From Chelydra serpentina (lineage: Eukaryota; Chordata; Testudines; Chelydridae), in NCBI GenBank assembly GCA_037349315.1, contig JBAIAC010000026.1:2294001-2358000 (forward strand): 64,000 nt of DNA, written 5' to 3'. Positions 38,701-48,615 of the stretch are shown one piece after another. The translations under genes were made by a program, and so were the position numbers. The notes below the pieces were generated by a model, which did no database searches, was not told the origin of the DNA, and worked only from the letters and a program-made list of their open reading frames with translations. Position 1 is the stretch's first letter, and each line of letters begins with the position of its first letter.

Positions 38701-41700
38701 TAAGCCTGTCGCTGTCAAAGCCAATTTTAGAAGAACTTAATGAGGCTGTTAAGAATGCTGGAGACACAACTCAGTTTATGTGAACCAACATGGCTATTGC
38801 ATCGTACTTTCTATTTAAGCAAGAGATACCACACACTACAAACTAGAGGCCTATGTTAAGTGCATTGTCACTTGTTAATCCTGAAGTTGGACACTGGTTC
38901 CGAACAAGACTGGCAAATGCTCACTATCTTTCTGCAAAAAACTCAGCTGACTCTCTTGAAACATGTGGTGCAACAGTGAACGACTCGGGAGTTGAAAAAG
39001 TGAAGAATTCTTCTCACTATATTCAAAATATGTGCATACATGGCCGACAAATGCACCAATGCAAACAGGCATCAAGTATTAAGTCATTACGTATGTTATC
39101 TTGATGTCCGTGGTAGGCCAGTAGATACATTCTAGATGTTTAAGTTATAGAAGACACATCAGCTGCATCTGTGACGTCTTAGAAGAGTTAAATGCTTGTA
39201 AATTGAACCTCAAACAGATGGCTGCTTGTGCATTTGATGGAGCTACAAACGTCTCTGGAAGACAAAGTGGAGTACAAGCTTTGCTCAGAGAAAAGTGTAA
39301 CCCTAATCTCTCCTATACACACTGTAGAGGCCATCTACTCCAGCTAGCACTAGTACAAGCTGCAGAATCTTCAAAAGACATTAAAAAGCCACTGTGACGG
39401 TGTTCCCCATAAAACTTTATGGGGAGATGCTTATAAATGTATATATGTAACTAAAATATGTTTTATGCTACATGTGCCATGTAACATATCTCTGTGAAAG
39501 TTATGACCTACTGAATTTACTCCTCCTGTTTGTTTGCATGTATCATTGTTGTAGTTGGAGTTATGAAGATTGGTTTTATATTTGCTGGTTTTGTACATAG
39601 CCTTTGTAAGTGCATGGGATCATCTTTGGAGCAAAGAATGTGCCTGTTAAATGCGAGCACTTGACAGACAAAAGACGTTGCAGACCCCAATCCACATTGG
39701 GGCCGGGGCTGGAATGCAACTGGTTAGACTGGTTAGGGCGCATGGACAGGTGACTTGCCCATGTGATCCCAAAACTCCAGGGCAACTGGATCCTACGCAG
39801 GGAGAGGAAGAAAGGCTATAAAAGCCCTTGCAAGACCCTTCCATTTTGTCTTCAGCTGGCTAAAGGGAGAGGTTCTCCACCCCCCCAAGGACATTCCTGA
39901 GGGGAACTGAACAAAGGACAAAGACACTAGGGGGTGTGAGCGGCTACTGGACCCAGGCTAATTCTACAGCCTGTAAAAAGGAAAATATCCGAATCTGGTG
40001 AGGCTTTTATCTGTGTTAACTTTGAATAGACATAGACGTGCGTGTTTTATTTTATTTGACTAAGTAACTTGCTTTGTTCTGTCTGTCACTAATTGAACTC
40101 ACTTAAATCCTATTTTCTGTACTTATTAAAATCACTTTTTACTTATTAAGTTTCCTTGAGTGCGAGTTGGTGCCTTGGGAAAGCGAACAGCTGTGCATAG
40201 CTTTCTATCTTTGAAATAGAAGGCGAACTATTTATACAGGATAAAACGGATTTATTAAGGGTTTGAACCGCCTCGGAGTTGAGCAGCTGGGTGTCAAAGG
40301 CAAGAGCGCTTCCAGGGGCCTTACAGTGGTGAGTGGACTCGGTTCGGACCTGGGTCTGTGTTTGCAGCAGATCAGTGGAATCTGACTCAAAACAGACAGG
40401 ATTCGGGAGTCCCAAGCTGGAAAAGGCCTGGAAGCAGGGGCTGAAGTAGCCTTGGCACACCAGGTGGCAGCACCAAGCAGGTCTCTGTGGCCCCAACCCG
40501 TCACAGCCACAAATTTAATGGCTTTTTTATACTCTTTTTTTCAGCATGAGTCCAAAAGAACTGAACATTTTGGAAACAAATAGACGATACGCTGGGATTG
40601 AAGTTCAAATGAGTCCAACCTGGGAAAACCTGCTGGCTTTCTCATGAGTGATTCTTGGCAGTTGTCTTAAAATTACTGCAACCGTTATTACTGGCTTTAG
40701 AAAGTATCCACCAAGATAGGACAGATCTAAGTAGTGAGGCTGGTGGACTACTTTTGTTACTAAGTTCAGAGAAGACTATTGCCATTCTCTCTCTTGTAAG
40801 TCTACTGTTGAAACCACTTGGGTCATTAAACAATGTAATGCAGGCATCTGCTACAACAGTAGTAGATCTTTGTCCAGAAATAGAAGCTATCCTTGGATCA
40901 ATCAGAGATATCCATTGAAAATGTTCTGGAAGAAGCAAAGACTTCAGTCCAGAAGTTGACTAATGAAGGTACTTATATTGACTCCATAAGTGAAGAGGAC
41001 AAGAAGTGTTTGTTAAGCCAGCTGAAAAAGTACAAAGACTTGATTCTTACAAATCTACAATCGAGATTTCTGGATTCTATTCAACATCCGTGTAGCTTTT
41101 ACAGATGCCTGTCTTATAAAACACCTACAGTTGAGCGGAGTGAGGCACTACCAGCAATGGGGCTGCTATGTGATCAGGGCAGAATAGAGAATTTTGAACA
41201 CAGAGTGGAATATCATACGATGAACGAATGAAGATTTAACTTCAACTTCTTTATCATCACTAGTGGTTCGACCCAATCTTTGTGCTATGTTTCCTGGGAT
41301 GAAAGTAGGAATTCATCTCTTGCTAATCCCAGTCACAACAGCTACAGTTGAACATATTTTTTCCTCATTGAATAGAATTTTGTGTTCTGAAAGAAGTCGC
41401 CTTCTGCCTGATCATGGGCATATCATGAAGGACTGGAAGTAACGGACACACAAGAAGACACCAAAGAGTGCAAAATTACAACAAGAAACCAAGACTGATG
41501 TAGATGTTGTGCTTCATAGTAGGCTTGAGTAGCCAACTTTAATTTATGTGATGGTTTTAAAACATGAGTTAAATCTAATAAAATGGTCGTGAAACATTTT
41601 TCAGTTTTTACTATGGTGCCATACAGCCCAACTTTGCCCTCACGGCCTCAGCCCTCATCGGCCCTCCCCCCCCCCCCCCCGAATATTTCAACACCCCCCC

Positions 41701-43771
41701 TAATTTCAATTCCTTGGTAAAACACTGGATGGGTGTAAACGATTTTCGGGGAGGAGGTCACAAGTGATCACCCTTGGGAGCTGTGTAAGTACAGCTCAGT
41801 GTATTCTAGAGGGAAATACTTCCATGTCAGCGAGTCGAGGCCTCTGTCTAGCATCTAGAGCAGTGGTTCTCAAACTTTTGAACTGGTGACCCCTTACACA
41901 TAGCAAGTCTCTGAGTGCGATCCCCCCTTATAAATTAAAAACACTTTTTAATATATTTAACACTATTTTAAATGCTAGAAGCAAAGCAGGGTTTGGGGTG
42001 GAGGCTGACAACTCACGACCCCCCATGTAATAACCTTGTGACCCCCTCAGGGGTCCTGACCCCCAGTTTGAGAAGCCCGGATCTAGAGGGTGTGAACAAT
42101 CCCGCAAGATTCTCTGTGTAGGGCTCTAAGGTAGGGAAACAGCGTATGATCAGCTGTGTCTACACTAGAAACACGAGAGCGGTGCCGAACGGGTTCTTCT
42201 GTCGCTGTAACAAATCCACTGCTCTGACAGGCGGTATCTAGGGCAATGGAAGAGTTCTTCTGTTGACCTCACGCTGTCTCCACTGGGGCTTAGGTTGTCT
42301 CTCAGGGGTGCAGCCCTTTTCACCCACTTTCTATTATAAACACTGGCCTGGGACCTGGCTCCCCGTTCACTGCCAACGAGAACAGAATGGGATTACCCAA
42401 CTCAGAGAAATCAGCCTTTAAACCAGGGCTGAGACTACGAACAAGTTGGAGGGGCAGGGAGAGAGCACGGCCCAGGAGCAGCAGGCTGAGGGGCCGGCCC
42501 ACCAAGGTGTCACAGGGGCAGATGGACCCACTTCAATTCAAGTCCGAGTCCGCTGGTGAAGAGAGGAATGTGGGTCCTTTGTTCTAAGCTGACCCCCCGT
42601 GGGTGCTCTTTTCTCCCCCCGCCAGGCGTTCCTGCCCTTGCTGAAGAAGGCTGCCCAGGGAAGCCCCCAGCCAGGGCTGAGCTGCAGCAAGGCGGCCATT
42701 GTCAACATGTCCAGTGAGGGCGGCTCCATCACGAATCTCTTTGCCTGGCAGTTGGGGCAAGTTGTCTCTTATCGGTGCAGCAAGGTAGGGGGTGCGCTCA
42801 GCAGGGCACGAATTGACGCTGGTTCCCTGTGTTCCGCTACAGCAAAGGGGAAAGAAAAGTCTGTCCTGCCCCCCTGGTTTACCCCCAGATTTGACCTGCC
42901 AGGCCAGCGTTCAGGCCAATCTCACTCTGCTCCCTCTTATGGGAAGCATGGCCTGTGGGTCACATGACGCTTGGTCACCTGACCCCACAGCCCAAGCCTT
43001 GGAACAGGACTCTGGGTCGTGCATGTGGGCCCATTGCAGTGAGAGGCGGCGACTCAGTAACATGCTGATCATCCCCGAGGAGAGAATCACACACTGCAGC
43101 TGCCCCCCTTGCTCAGCTTTCTCCTGGGGGTGGGTCCCTGCTCTCCCCACACGCTGCTGTCTCTGCTCATGGTGTCTCGCCCGCAGGCTGCTCTGAACAT
43201 GCTCACCAAGTGCCAGTCCTTGGGGTATGGAGGAGACGGGATCCTGAGCATCGCTGTCCATCCTGGCTGGGTGCAGACTGACATGGGGAGCTCAGATGCC
43301 CACCAGGTAGGTGCCTCGGTGGGAGAGGCCAGTCGTAGCCTCACGTTATGGGCAGATGTTCAGCACTCAGCATTGCATAGCAAACCCTGCAGAGCTGCTG
43401 CCTTGGGGAACTGGAGGGGGCAGGAGCTGGGCGTCTGTCTCCACTGGGGCTTAGGTTGTCTCTCGGGGGTGCAGCCCTTTTCACCCACTTTCTATTGTAA
43501 ACACTGGCCTGGGACCTGGCTCCCCGTTCGCTGCCAGCGAGGGCAGAATGGGATTACTGAGATCCTGTCCCAGATCCTGGCCCTACCCCTGGGCCCCTGG
43601 TGTCCTGGGCCAGCCCCAGGGCAGGTTCCTCCCCCTCACTCTCCTTTGCCCCCTCAGGCCCCACTGACGGTGGATGCGAGTGTCCGAGGGATGCTGAACG
43701 TGCTCCCCACGCTCTCCGAGAAGGACAACGGGGCCTTTGTGGACTGGGAAGGGAAAGTTCTTCCCTGGTGA
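32745..43771 (+). CDS. Short-chain dehydrogenase/reductase, sniffer / C-factor-like (6 exons, 259 aa)
   Basis: Exons: 32745-32891, 33420-33471, 35662-35849, 42626-42784, 43187-43306, 43658-43771; 780 nt including the TGA, all introns GT-AG. The product is a classical single-domain Rossmann SDR. Exon 1 has the cofactor-binding TGANRGIG; exon 3 has LLINNAGI (NNAG motif); exon 4 has [11 protein letters not shown] with the catalytic Ser region; YRCSK|AALN across exons 4/5 gives the YxxxK pair; exon 5 has [10 protein letters not shown]. By family this is an NAD(P)H-dependent, probably cytosolic carbonyl reductase; the natural substrate is unknown to me. The start follows GGGACC ATG GC, a good Kozak context. 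The chain is complete and motifs intact, so it is probably functional. Introns 2 and 3 are filled with transposons. Confidence 0.93.
33706..34260. mobile_element. GC-rich hAT element in SDR intron 2
   Basis: Terminal inverted repeats CAGAGCCGTAAC and GTTACGGCCCTG, with a perfect 8-bp target duplication CTCTGCGG at 33698-33705 and 34261-34268. The 8-bp duplication and CAG-type ends identify hAT. The interior is a set of inverted GC-rich blocks (CCGCCGAAGCCGCTTCCGC and GGTCCGCCG repeats) with no coding capacity. It is non-autonomous and is the best-defined member of the CAGGGCCG group in the window. Confidence 0.88.
34438..34750 (-). mobile_element. CR1 3' fragment in SDR intron 2
   Basis: Minus-strand CR1 tail and 3' region, collinear with 52777-53110 (CATCTAGTCCAACCCCCTGC, AGGAAGGAGATTCCACCACC, GAGACCATTGCTCC). 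Confidence 0.88.
36297..36362 (+). repeat. 30-bp tandem duplication
   Basis: Unit TCAGCTGCACCACAGGGCCC plus ACAGCCCCTT present twice exactly (36301-36330, 36331-36360) with partial flanking units. Confidence 0.9.
37610..37713. mobile_element. Short hAT-like MITE (TAGGGTGACCAG family), copy 1
   Basis: 104 bp; terminal repeats TAGGGTGACCAGA / CTGGTCACCCTG; perfect 8-bp target duplication ATTGGACT at 37602-37609 and 37714-37721. Interior contains CTTATATAGGCTCCTATTAC. A second copy is at 61646. Confidence 0.9.
37912..38584 (-). mobile_element. CR1 LINE fragment inside the hAT fossil
   Basis: Minus-strand CR1 3' region of a subfamily different from 52777: GGTCCATCTATCCCAGTATC, CAGAGGCTAGGGACATTC, CTAATAGCCATTGATGGACC, GGCTGAAAAGGCCCAGTC, then the TGTGACCAGAACTACACGCA block. 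Non-coding here. Confidence 0.85.
38590..41520 (+). pseudogene. hAT transposase fossil (ZMYM/DUF4371-like), split by an LTR
   Basis: Degraded plus-strand transposase. 39203-39394 reads [20 protein letters not shown] and [13 protein letters not shown], the second-Asp and C/H region of DUF4371-type hAT proteins. After the solo LTR the frame resumes (40655-41231: [48 protein letters not shown]). Near 41330-41410 translation with frame changes gives the dimerisation motif (TTATVEHIF...[15 protein letters not shown]). Multiple stops and frameshifts, so dead. It is unrelated at the motif level to the minus-strand hAT at 25827 beyond the superfamily. Confidence 0.75.
39393..40505 (+). mobile_element. 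Solo LTR (1113 bp) with 5-bp target duplication
   Basis: Starts TGTGACGG and ends CCGTCACA (inverted 8-bp termini), flanked by a perfect GCCAC duplication (39388-39392, 40506-40510). It sits inside the hAT transposase fossil. No internal coding region; an LTR-LTR excision product. Termini resemble the TGTGACG...GTGACA ends of the gypsy LTRs, but the body differs. Confidence 0.9.
41861..42080. mobile_element. hAT-like MITE (CAGTGGTTCTCAAAC family), copy 1
   Basis: Perfect 8-bp duplication ATCTAGAG at 41853-41860 and 42081-42088; terminal repeats CAGTGGTTCTCAAACTTTT and (complement) CCGGGCTTCTCAAACTGGG. A second copy is at 61602. Confidence 0.9.
42274..42396 (+). repeat. Intronic duplication, copy 1
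   Basis: 123-bp segment (CTGTCTCCACTGGGGCTTAG ... AGAATGGGATTAC) nearly identical to 43435-43557. It begins inside a worn Harbinger-type MITE (from about 42152), so the duplication postdates that insertion. The two copies flank exons 4 and 5. Confidence 0.9.
43435..43557 (+). repeat. Intronic duplication, copy 2
   Basis: Second copy of 42274-42396, in SDR intron 5, with about six differences. Confidence 0.9.
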
Positions 43772-43846
43772 GACGCCCCCGGCCACGCGACAGGAGCCCT
43801 GGGCCAGGCCGTTCCAGTGACCGCCGTCAGCTGTGCTTGTGTCCTC

Positions 43847-43852
43847 AATAAA
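43847..43852 (+). terminator. Polyadenylation signal of the SDR gene
   Basis: AATAAA 76 bp downstream of the stop codon, in GTCCTCAATAAACCCACTG. It fixes the gene's 3' end at about 43870. Confidence 0.85.
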
Positions 43853-43871
43853 CCCACTGTTCTAACGCAAC

Positions 43872-44226
43872 AGCCCTGAGCCCGGCCTGGCCTGACAGCC
43901 ACTGGCTGGGTTTGTAGCATTTAGTCAGCCTGAAAGCTGGGCAAGCGCTAACCCCCCTGTGCCCAGCAGAGCAGAAGGGCTGGACTCCCAGCGCCGGGGC
44001 TGTGCCGGTGCCAGGGCCGTGGCGAGTGAGATCAGAGCAGCTCAGCACCCGGAGGGCAGCAGGAGCCAGGTGGTCAGGAGGCTGGTTTCAAACTTCCTGC
44101 TGAAAGAGTCAGAGAGACACAGTGGGCTACAGGGACCAGCGAATGGCAGGGGTGGGGCCTCTAGAGAGCAAGCTGAGATGTCAGCTGCTGCAGGGGAACC
44201 GGGGCAGCTCATCGCGTATGGAGACC
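43872..44226. other. No gene seen downstream of SDR
   Basis: Unassigned sequence between the SDR polyadenylation site and the GC-rich element. Confidence 0.4.
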
Positions 44227-46362
44227 CAGGGCCGGTGCAAGGAAGTTTCGCGCCCTAGGTGAAACTTCCTTACACCAGCCCTGCGCCCCCCCAGCTACCA
44301 CCGCCCCTGCCCCGCGGCAGCCAGCTCCCCCCGCCCCGCGGCAGCCAACTCCCCCCGCCCCACGGCAGCCAGCTCCCCCTTCCCCACGGCAGCCAGCTCC
44401 CCCCGCCCCGCGGCAGCCAGCAACCCCTGCCCCGCGGCAGCCAGCTCCCCCCGCCCCGCGGCAGCCAGCTCCCCCCGCCCCGCGGCAGCCAGCTCCTCCC
44501 CCGCCCCGCGGCAGCCAGCTCCCCCCCCCTGCCCCGCGGCAGCCAGCTCCTCCCCCACCCCGCGGCAGCCAGCAACCCCTGCCCCGCGGCAGCCAGCAAC
44601 CCCCGCACCGCGGCAGCCAGCTCCCGCCCCGCCCCGCGGCAGCCAGCTCCGCGGCAGCCAGCTCCTCCCCCCCGCCCCACGGCAGCCAGCTCCCCCCGCC
44701 CCGCGGCAGCCAGCTCCTCCCCCCCGCCCCGCGGCAGCCAGCTCCCCCCGCCCTGCGGAAGCCAGCTCCTCCCCCCCACCCCGCGGCAGCCAGCTCCTCC
44801 CCCGCCCCGCGGCAGCCAGCTCCCCCCCCCGCCCCGCGGCAGCCAGCTCCCCCCGCCCTGCGGAAGCCAGCTCCTCCCCCCACCCCGCGGCAGCCAGCTC
44901 CTCCCCCGCCCCGCGGCAGCCAGCTCCCCCCCCCGCCCCACGGCAGCCAGCTCCTCCCCCCCGCCCCGCGGCAGCCAGCTCCCCCCGCCCTGCGGCAGCC
45001 AACTCCCCCCGCCCCGCGGCAGCCAGCTCCCCCCGCCCCGCGGCAGCCAGCTCCCCCCGCCCCGCGGAAGCCAGCAACCCCTGCCCCGCGGCAGCCAGCA
45101 ACCCCTGCCCCGCGGCAGCCAGCTCCCCCCGCCCCGCGGCAGCCAGCTCCCCCCCCGCCCCGCGGCAGCCAGCTCCCCCTGCCCCACGGCAGCCAGCTCC
45201 CCCCGCCCCGCGGCAGCCAGCTCCTCCCCCCCACCCCGCGGCAGCCAGCTCCTCCCCCCCGCTCCGCGGCAGCCAGCTCCCCCCGCCCCACGGCAGCCAG
45301 CTCCTCCCCCCCGCCCCGCGGCAGCCAGCTCCCCCCGCCCTGCGGCAGCCAACTCCCCCCGCCCCGCGGCAGCCAGCTCCCCCCGCCCCGCGGAAGCCAG
45401 CAACCCCTGCCCCGCGGCAGCCAGCTCCTCCCGCCCCACGGCAGCCAGCTCCCCCCGCCCCACGGCAGCCAGCTCCCCCTGCCCCACGGCAGCCAGCTCC
45501 CCCTGCCCCACGGCAGCCAGCTCCCCCCGCCCCGCGGCAGCCAGCTCCTCCCCCCCACCCCGCGGCAGCCAGCTCCTCCCCCCGCTCCGCGGCAGCCAGC
45601 TCCCCCCGCCCCACGGCAGCCAGCTCCTCCCCCCCCACCCCGCGGCAGCCAGCTCCTCCCCCACCCCGCGGCAGCCAGCTCCCCCTGCCCCGCGGCAGCC
45701 AGCTCCTCCCCCCCACCCTGCAGCGGCCAGCTCCCCCCGCCCACGGCAGCCAGCTCCCCACCCGCCCCGTGGCAGCCAGCTCCCCCCGCCCCACGGCAGC
45801 CAGCTCCTCCCCCCCACCCCGCGGCAGCCAGCTCCTCCCCCGCCCCGCGGCAGCCAGCTCCCCCTGCCCCGCGGCAGCCAGCTCCCCCTGCCCCGCGGCA
45901 GCCAGCTCCCCCCGCTGCCCCGCGGCGGCCAGCTCCTCCCCCCCACCCCGCGGCGGCCAGCTCCCCCCGCCCACGGCAGCCAGCTCCCCCCCCGCCCCGT
46001 GGCAGCCAGCTCCCCACCCTGCCCCGCGGAGGCTCCCCACTGCCCCTGCCCCACCCACGGCGGCCAACCCCCCCGCCCATGGCAGCCTCCCCTCCATGGG
46101 CTGCAGCAGCCGCCGGCCCCCCCGCCCGCCAGAGGCGACCGCCGCCCCCGCACACGGCAGCTCCCCACCCCCCCACAGCAGCTAAACACCCCGTCAATGG
46201 CGGCTCCCCACCCCCTCGCGGCAGCCAGCCCCCCCGCCCACGGCAGCTCCCCACCCCCCCACAGCAGCTAAACGCCCCGTCAATGGCGGCTCCCCACCCC
46301 CTCGCGGCAGCCAGCCCCCCCGCCCGCGACAGCTCCCCATCCCCCCACCTAGGGTCGCCTAG
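44227..46362. repeat. GC-rich hAT-like element expanded into a 24-bp minisatellite
   Basis: Opens with the CAGGGCCGGTGCAAGG terminus and CGCGCCCTAGGTGAAACTTCC, then about 1.75 kb of repeats based on CGCGGCAGCCAGCTCCCCC... (unit about 24 bp, variants 21-29 bp). A more irregular C-rich tract and a 90-bp-scale duplication near 46150-46330 follow, ending with CTAGGGTCGCCTAGTGG. Because the unit is a multiple of three, several 600-680 codon frames stay open on both strands; these are not genes. Right terminus and target duplication not identified. One strand is rich in G-runs. Confidence 0.8.
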
Positions 46363-47516
46363 TGGAACTCAGTACTACGGCAGAGCCAAGGGGCTGGAGC
46401 AGAGCAGAAGCTCCGGGCAAGGCTGCTCTGGCTCTCTGAAGACCTGCCCACGAAGGAGGGGTTGGCAACGCTGGGGAGAACCATTCTCTGTCCTGTAACG
46501 TCTCTGCCCAGCGCCTCGCCCCTGACACCAGGCGCAGCGTCCATGCCAGGCAGCTCCTTGACCCCCACACCACGGTGCAGCCCCTCTGGCTTCTCGGCTG
46601 GGAACTAGACCCTGGCACTGGCTCTGCAAAGAACACGGCAAACTCTTCCCCGCCCTCTCAGCCACACCCACAAAGGACACAGGGCCGGGCCGGGCCAGGC
46701 CAGCTTCCTGCACCAGGTGCAGCTTCGTCCCCATGATTAGTGAGGTGGTGGTGAAGCTCCAATAGCCGTTGGCCAATCTCCCAAAGACAAGGTGCTGCAC
46801 GAGCCAGGGGCCTGACTTGGAACAATGCAAAGCTACCAGCACAGCCTTGGTCGTACGGAGCGGCACAGCCCTGACGCTGGAGCCATGCACGGAGCTATTC
46901 ATGGAGCGACGCGTTTACCCTCGTATGCGCGCGGGAGGGCGGGAGCTCCACGCTGGGCTGGGCCAGGGCTGACAGCAGAGAGTGCAGGGCGAGAGGGCTC
47001 ATGCTGGCAGGGCTCTCTGCACAGGAGATCCAATGAGCGGCTCTGCAGGGCCTGCTTTACCCTGACTCCTGGGCCAGCTGCGGGAGTGGGGATGTCAGTG
47101 CCCAAGCGAACGGGTCAGTGGCTCCCTGCAGCCGATCGGGACAACGTTCTGCGGCTCAGTTTGGGCTGCTAGGAAGCTGGGACCCTCCCTTGCTGGGCGC
47201 TCTGGCAGGTGGTGTCAGAGCGAGGGGCTCAGTGTCCCCCGCCAGGGGCAGGGGTTGCTCCACGTTGCTCGTGCAGTTGAGTTTAGCTCTCAGGTGCGGT
47301 GGGGACCTGTACCTGTCAGTGGGTTGGGTTAGCTTCCCAGGCCGGCAGCCTGGGGACGGGGTGCCGGAGCCTCCTCCTGTGAGGCAGAGGGAGTTGGAGC
47401 TGCCTGGCTGAATACAGAGGATCTCGCCAGCACCTTGGGCCAAGCAATTACTGAACCCCTCACCAGGAGCAGCCTCCAGCACCTTTCTCACTGGCACACG
47501 CTGGGGACTTTCCCTC
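46363..47516. other. No gene recognised
   Basis: Unassigned GC-rich DNA. The minus-strand frame 46902-46375 (175 aa) has no motif I recognise and no clear splice context. Confidence 0.4.
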
Positions 47517-47517
47517 C

Positions 47518-47695
47518 CTGGGGAGGGATAGCTCAGTGGTTTGAGTATTGGCCTGCTAAACCCAGGGTTATGAGTTCAATCCTTGAGGGGGCCATTTGGG
47601 GATATGGGGCAAAAATTGGGGATTGGTCCTGCTTTGAGCAGGGGGTTGGACTAGATGACCTACTAAGGTCCCTTCCAACCCTGAGATTCTATGAT
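47518..47695 (+). mobile_element. Tortoise Pol III SINE
   Basis: Sense copy with A box, B box (GGTTATGAGTTCAATCC, one change from the others) and CR1-like tail ending GAGATTCTATGAT. Confidence 0.92.
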
Positions 47696-48340
47696 CTCCT
47701 CTGGAGCCATCTATGATCGTTTGTAATTGTTTGCTGTATTCTTCCATTCTTGCAAAAACGTAGATTTGTAGACTCTGCCCTTTGCTTCCTGTTTGCAGGG
47801 AGAGACCCAGCCCTGAGGCTGCCCTCCCCTCTGTGGGGGGAAGAGCTCCAGCCCCAGGGACGGCCAGCCAAACCGCTTGTGGCCGGGGCTTCCCCCCAGC
47901 CTGACACCTGGTGCCGTCACTGCCACCTGTGCAGTGGGGTCCATCACTCCCACCTCTGGGAGGCGGCAAAGCAGTCCGCCCCCTCCCGCCCCCACTTTGC
48001 ACAGCTGTGGACGAGGACTCTGGCACAGGGAGTCAGCAGGCGTCAAAGAGGGAGCGGGGGGTTTATATGGCCAACAAGAAAAGCCCCAATTATGACAGCT
48101 AGTGTCCCGGCAATCCACCCACAAGCTCTCTGGGTGCCCCCTCCCATCCCCTCTATTTCAGGGACTCCCTGCAACTCCCCCAATCTCCCCCCTGCAGGGG
48201 CTCTGTGTACTTCCTCCTATTCTCCCCCATACCAGAGACCCCTGTTCTCCACCACCCCAATGCCAGGGGCTCTGCGTGCACCCCCATAACCACTCCCCCA
48301 CACCCTCCATCCCCCTCCTACCCCCATGGCAGGGGCTCTG
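47696..48340. other. No gene seen
   Basis: C-rich; 48160-48340 has imperfect repeats of CAGGGGCTCTGCGTGCA with CCCCCA runs. Frames here are compositional. Confidence 0.4.
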
Positions 48341-48615
48341 CGTGCATCACCAGGAACCGGCCAATGGGAGTGTAGAGCCGGTGCTCAGGGCGGGGGCAGT
48401 GCGTGGAGCCCCATGGCCCCCCTGCCTAGGAGCCAAACCTGCTGGCTGCTTCCAGGGCACAGTGCGGTGCCAGGACAGGTTGGGACTAGCCGGCCTTAGC
48501 CCCACAGCACCGTCAACCGGACTTTTAACGGCCCGGTCGATCAGGCTGACTGGAGCCACCAGGGTCCCTTTTCGACCGGGTGTTCCAGTCGAAAACCAGA
48601 CACCTGACAACCCTA
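48341..48615 (+). repeat. Interspersed GC-rich repeat ending in ACAACCCTAG
   Basis: Contains GCTGGCTGCTTCCAGGGC, CCGTCAACCGGACTTTTAAC, GGAGCCACCAGGGTCCC, GACCGGGTGTTCCAGTCG and ends CACCTGACAACCCTAG. I recognise the layout as a repeat common in turtle genomes; its class is unknown to me. Confidence 0.5.

Larger units (their letters stand above)
36628..41727 (+). mobile_element. hAT fossil with three nested insertions, in SDR intron 3
   Basis: An 8-bp target duplication GATGGGTG at 36620-36627 and 41728-41735 brackets 5.1 kb. Ends CAGGGATTTCCCTAC and (complement) CAGTGTTTTACCAAG match at about 10 of 15 positions. Without the nested MITE (37610), CR1 (37912) and solo LTR (39393) it would be about 3.2 kb, a normal autonomous hAT size, and it carries a degraded transposase. 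Subterminal C-runs (36643-36654, 41666-41682) sit near both ends. Confidence 0.8.

Noticed and set aside
44209..46271. Open frames of 600-681 codons on both strands
   Set aside because: Products of a minisatellite with a unit length divisible by three; Gly/Ala/Cys- or Pro/Ser-rich repeats in every frame.
46375..46902. 175-codon minus-strand frame considered as an exon
   Set aside because: No similarity to a known family, no clear acceptor/donor pair and overlapping frames on both strands.
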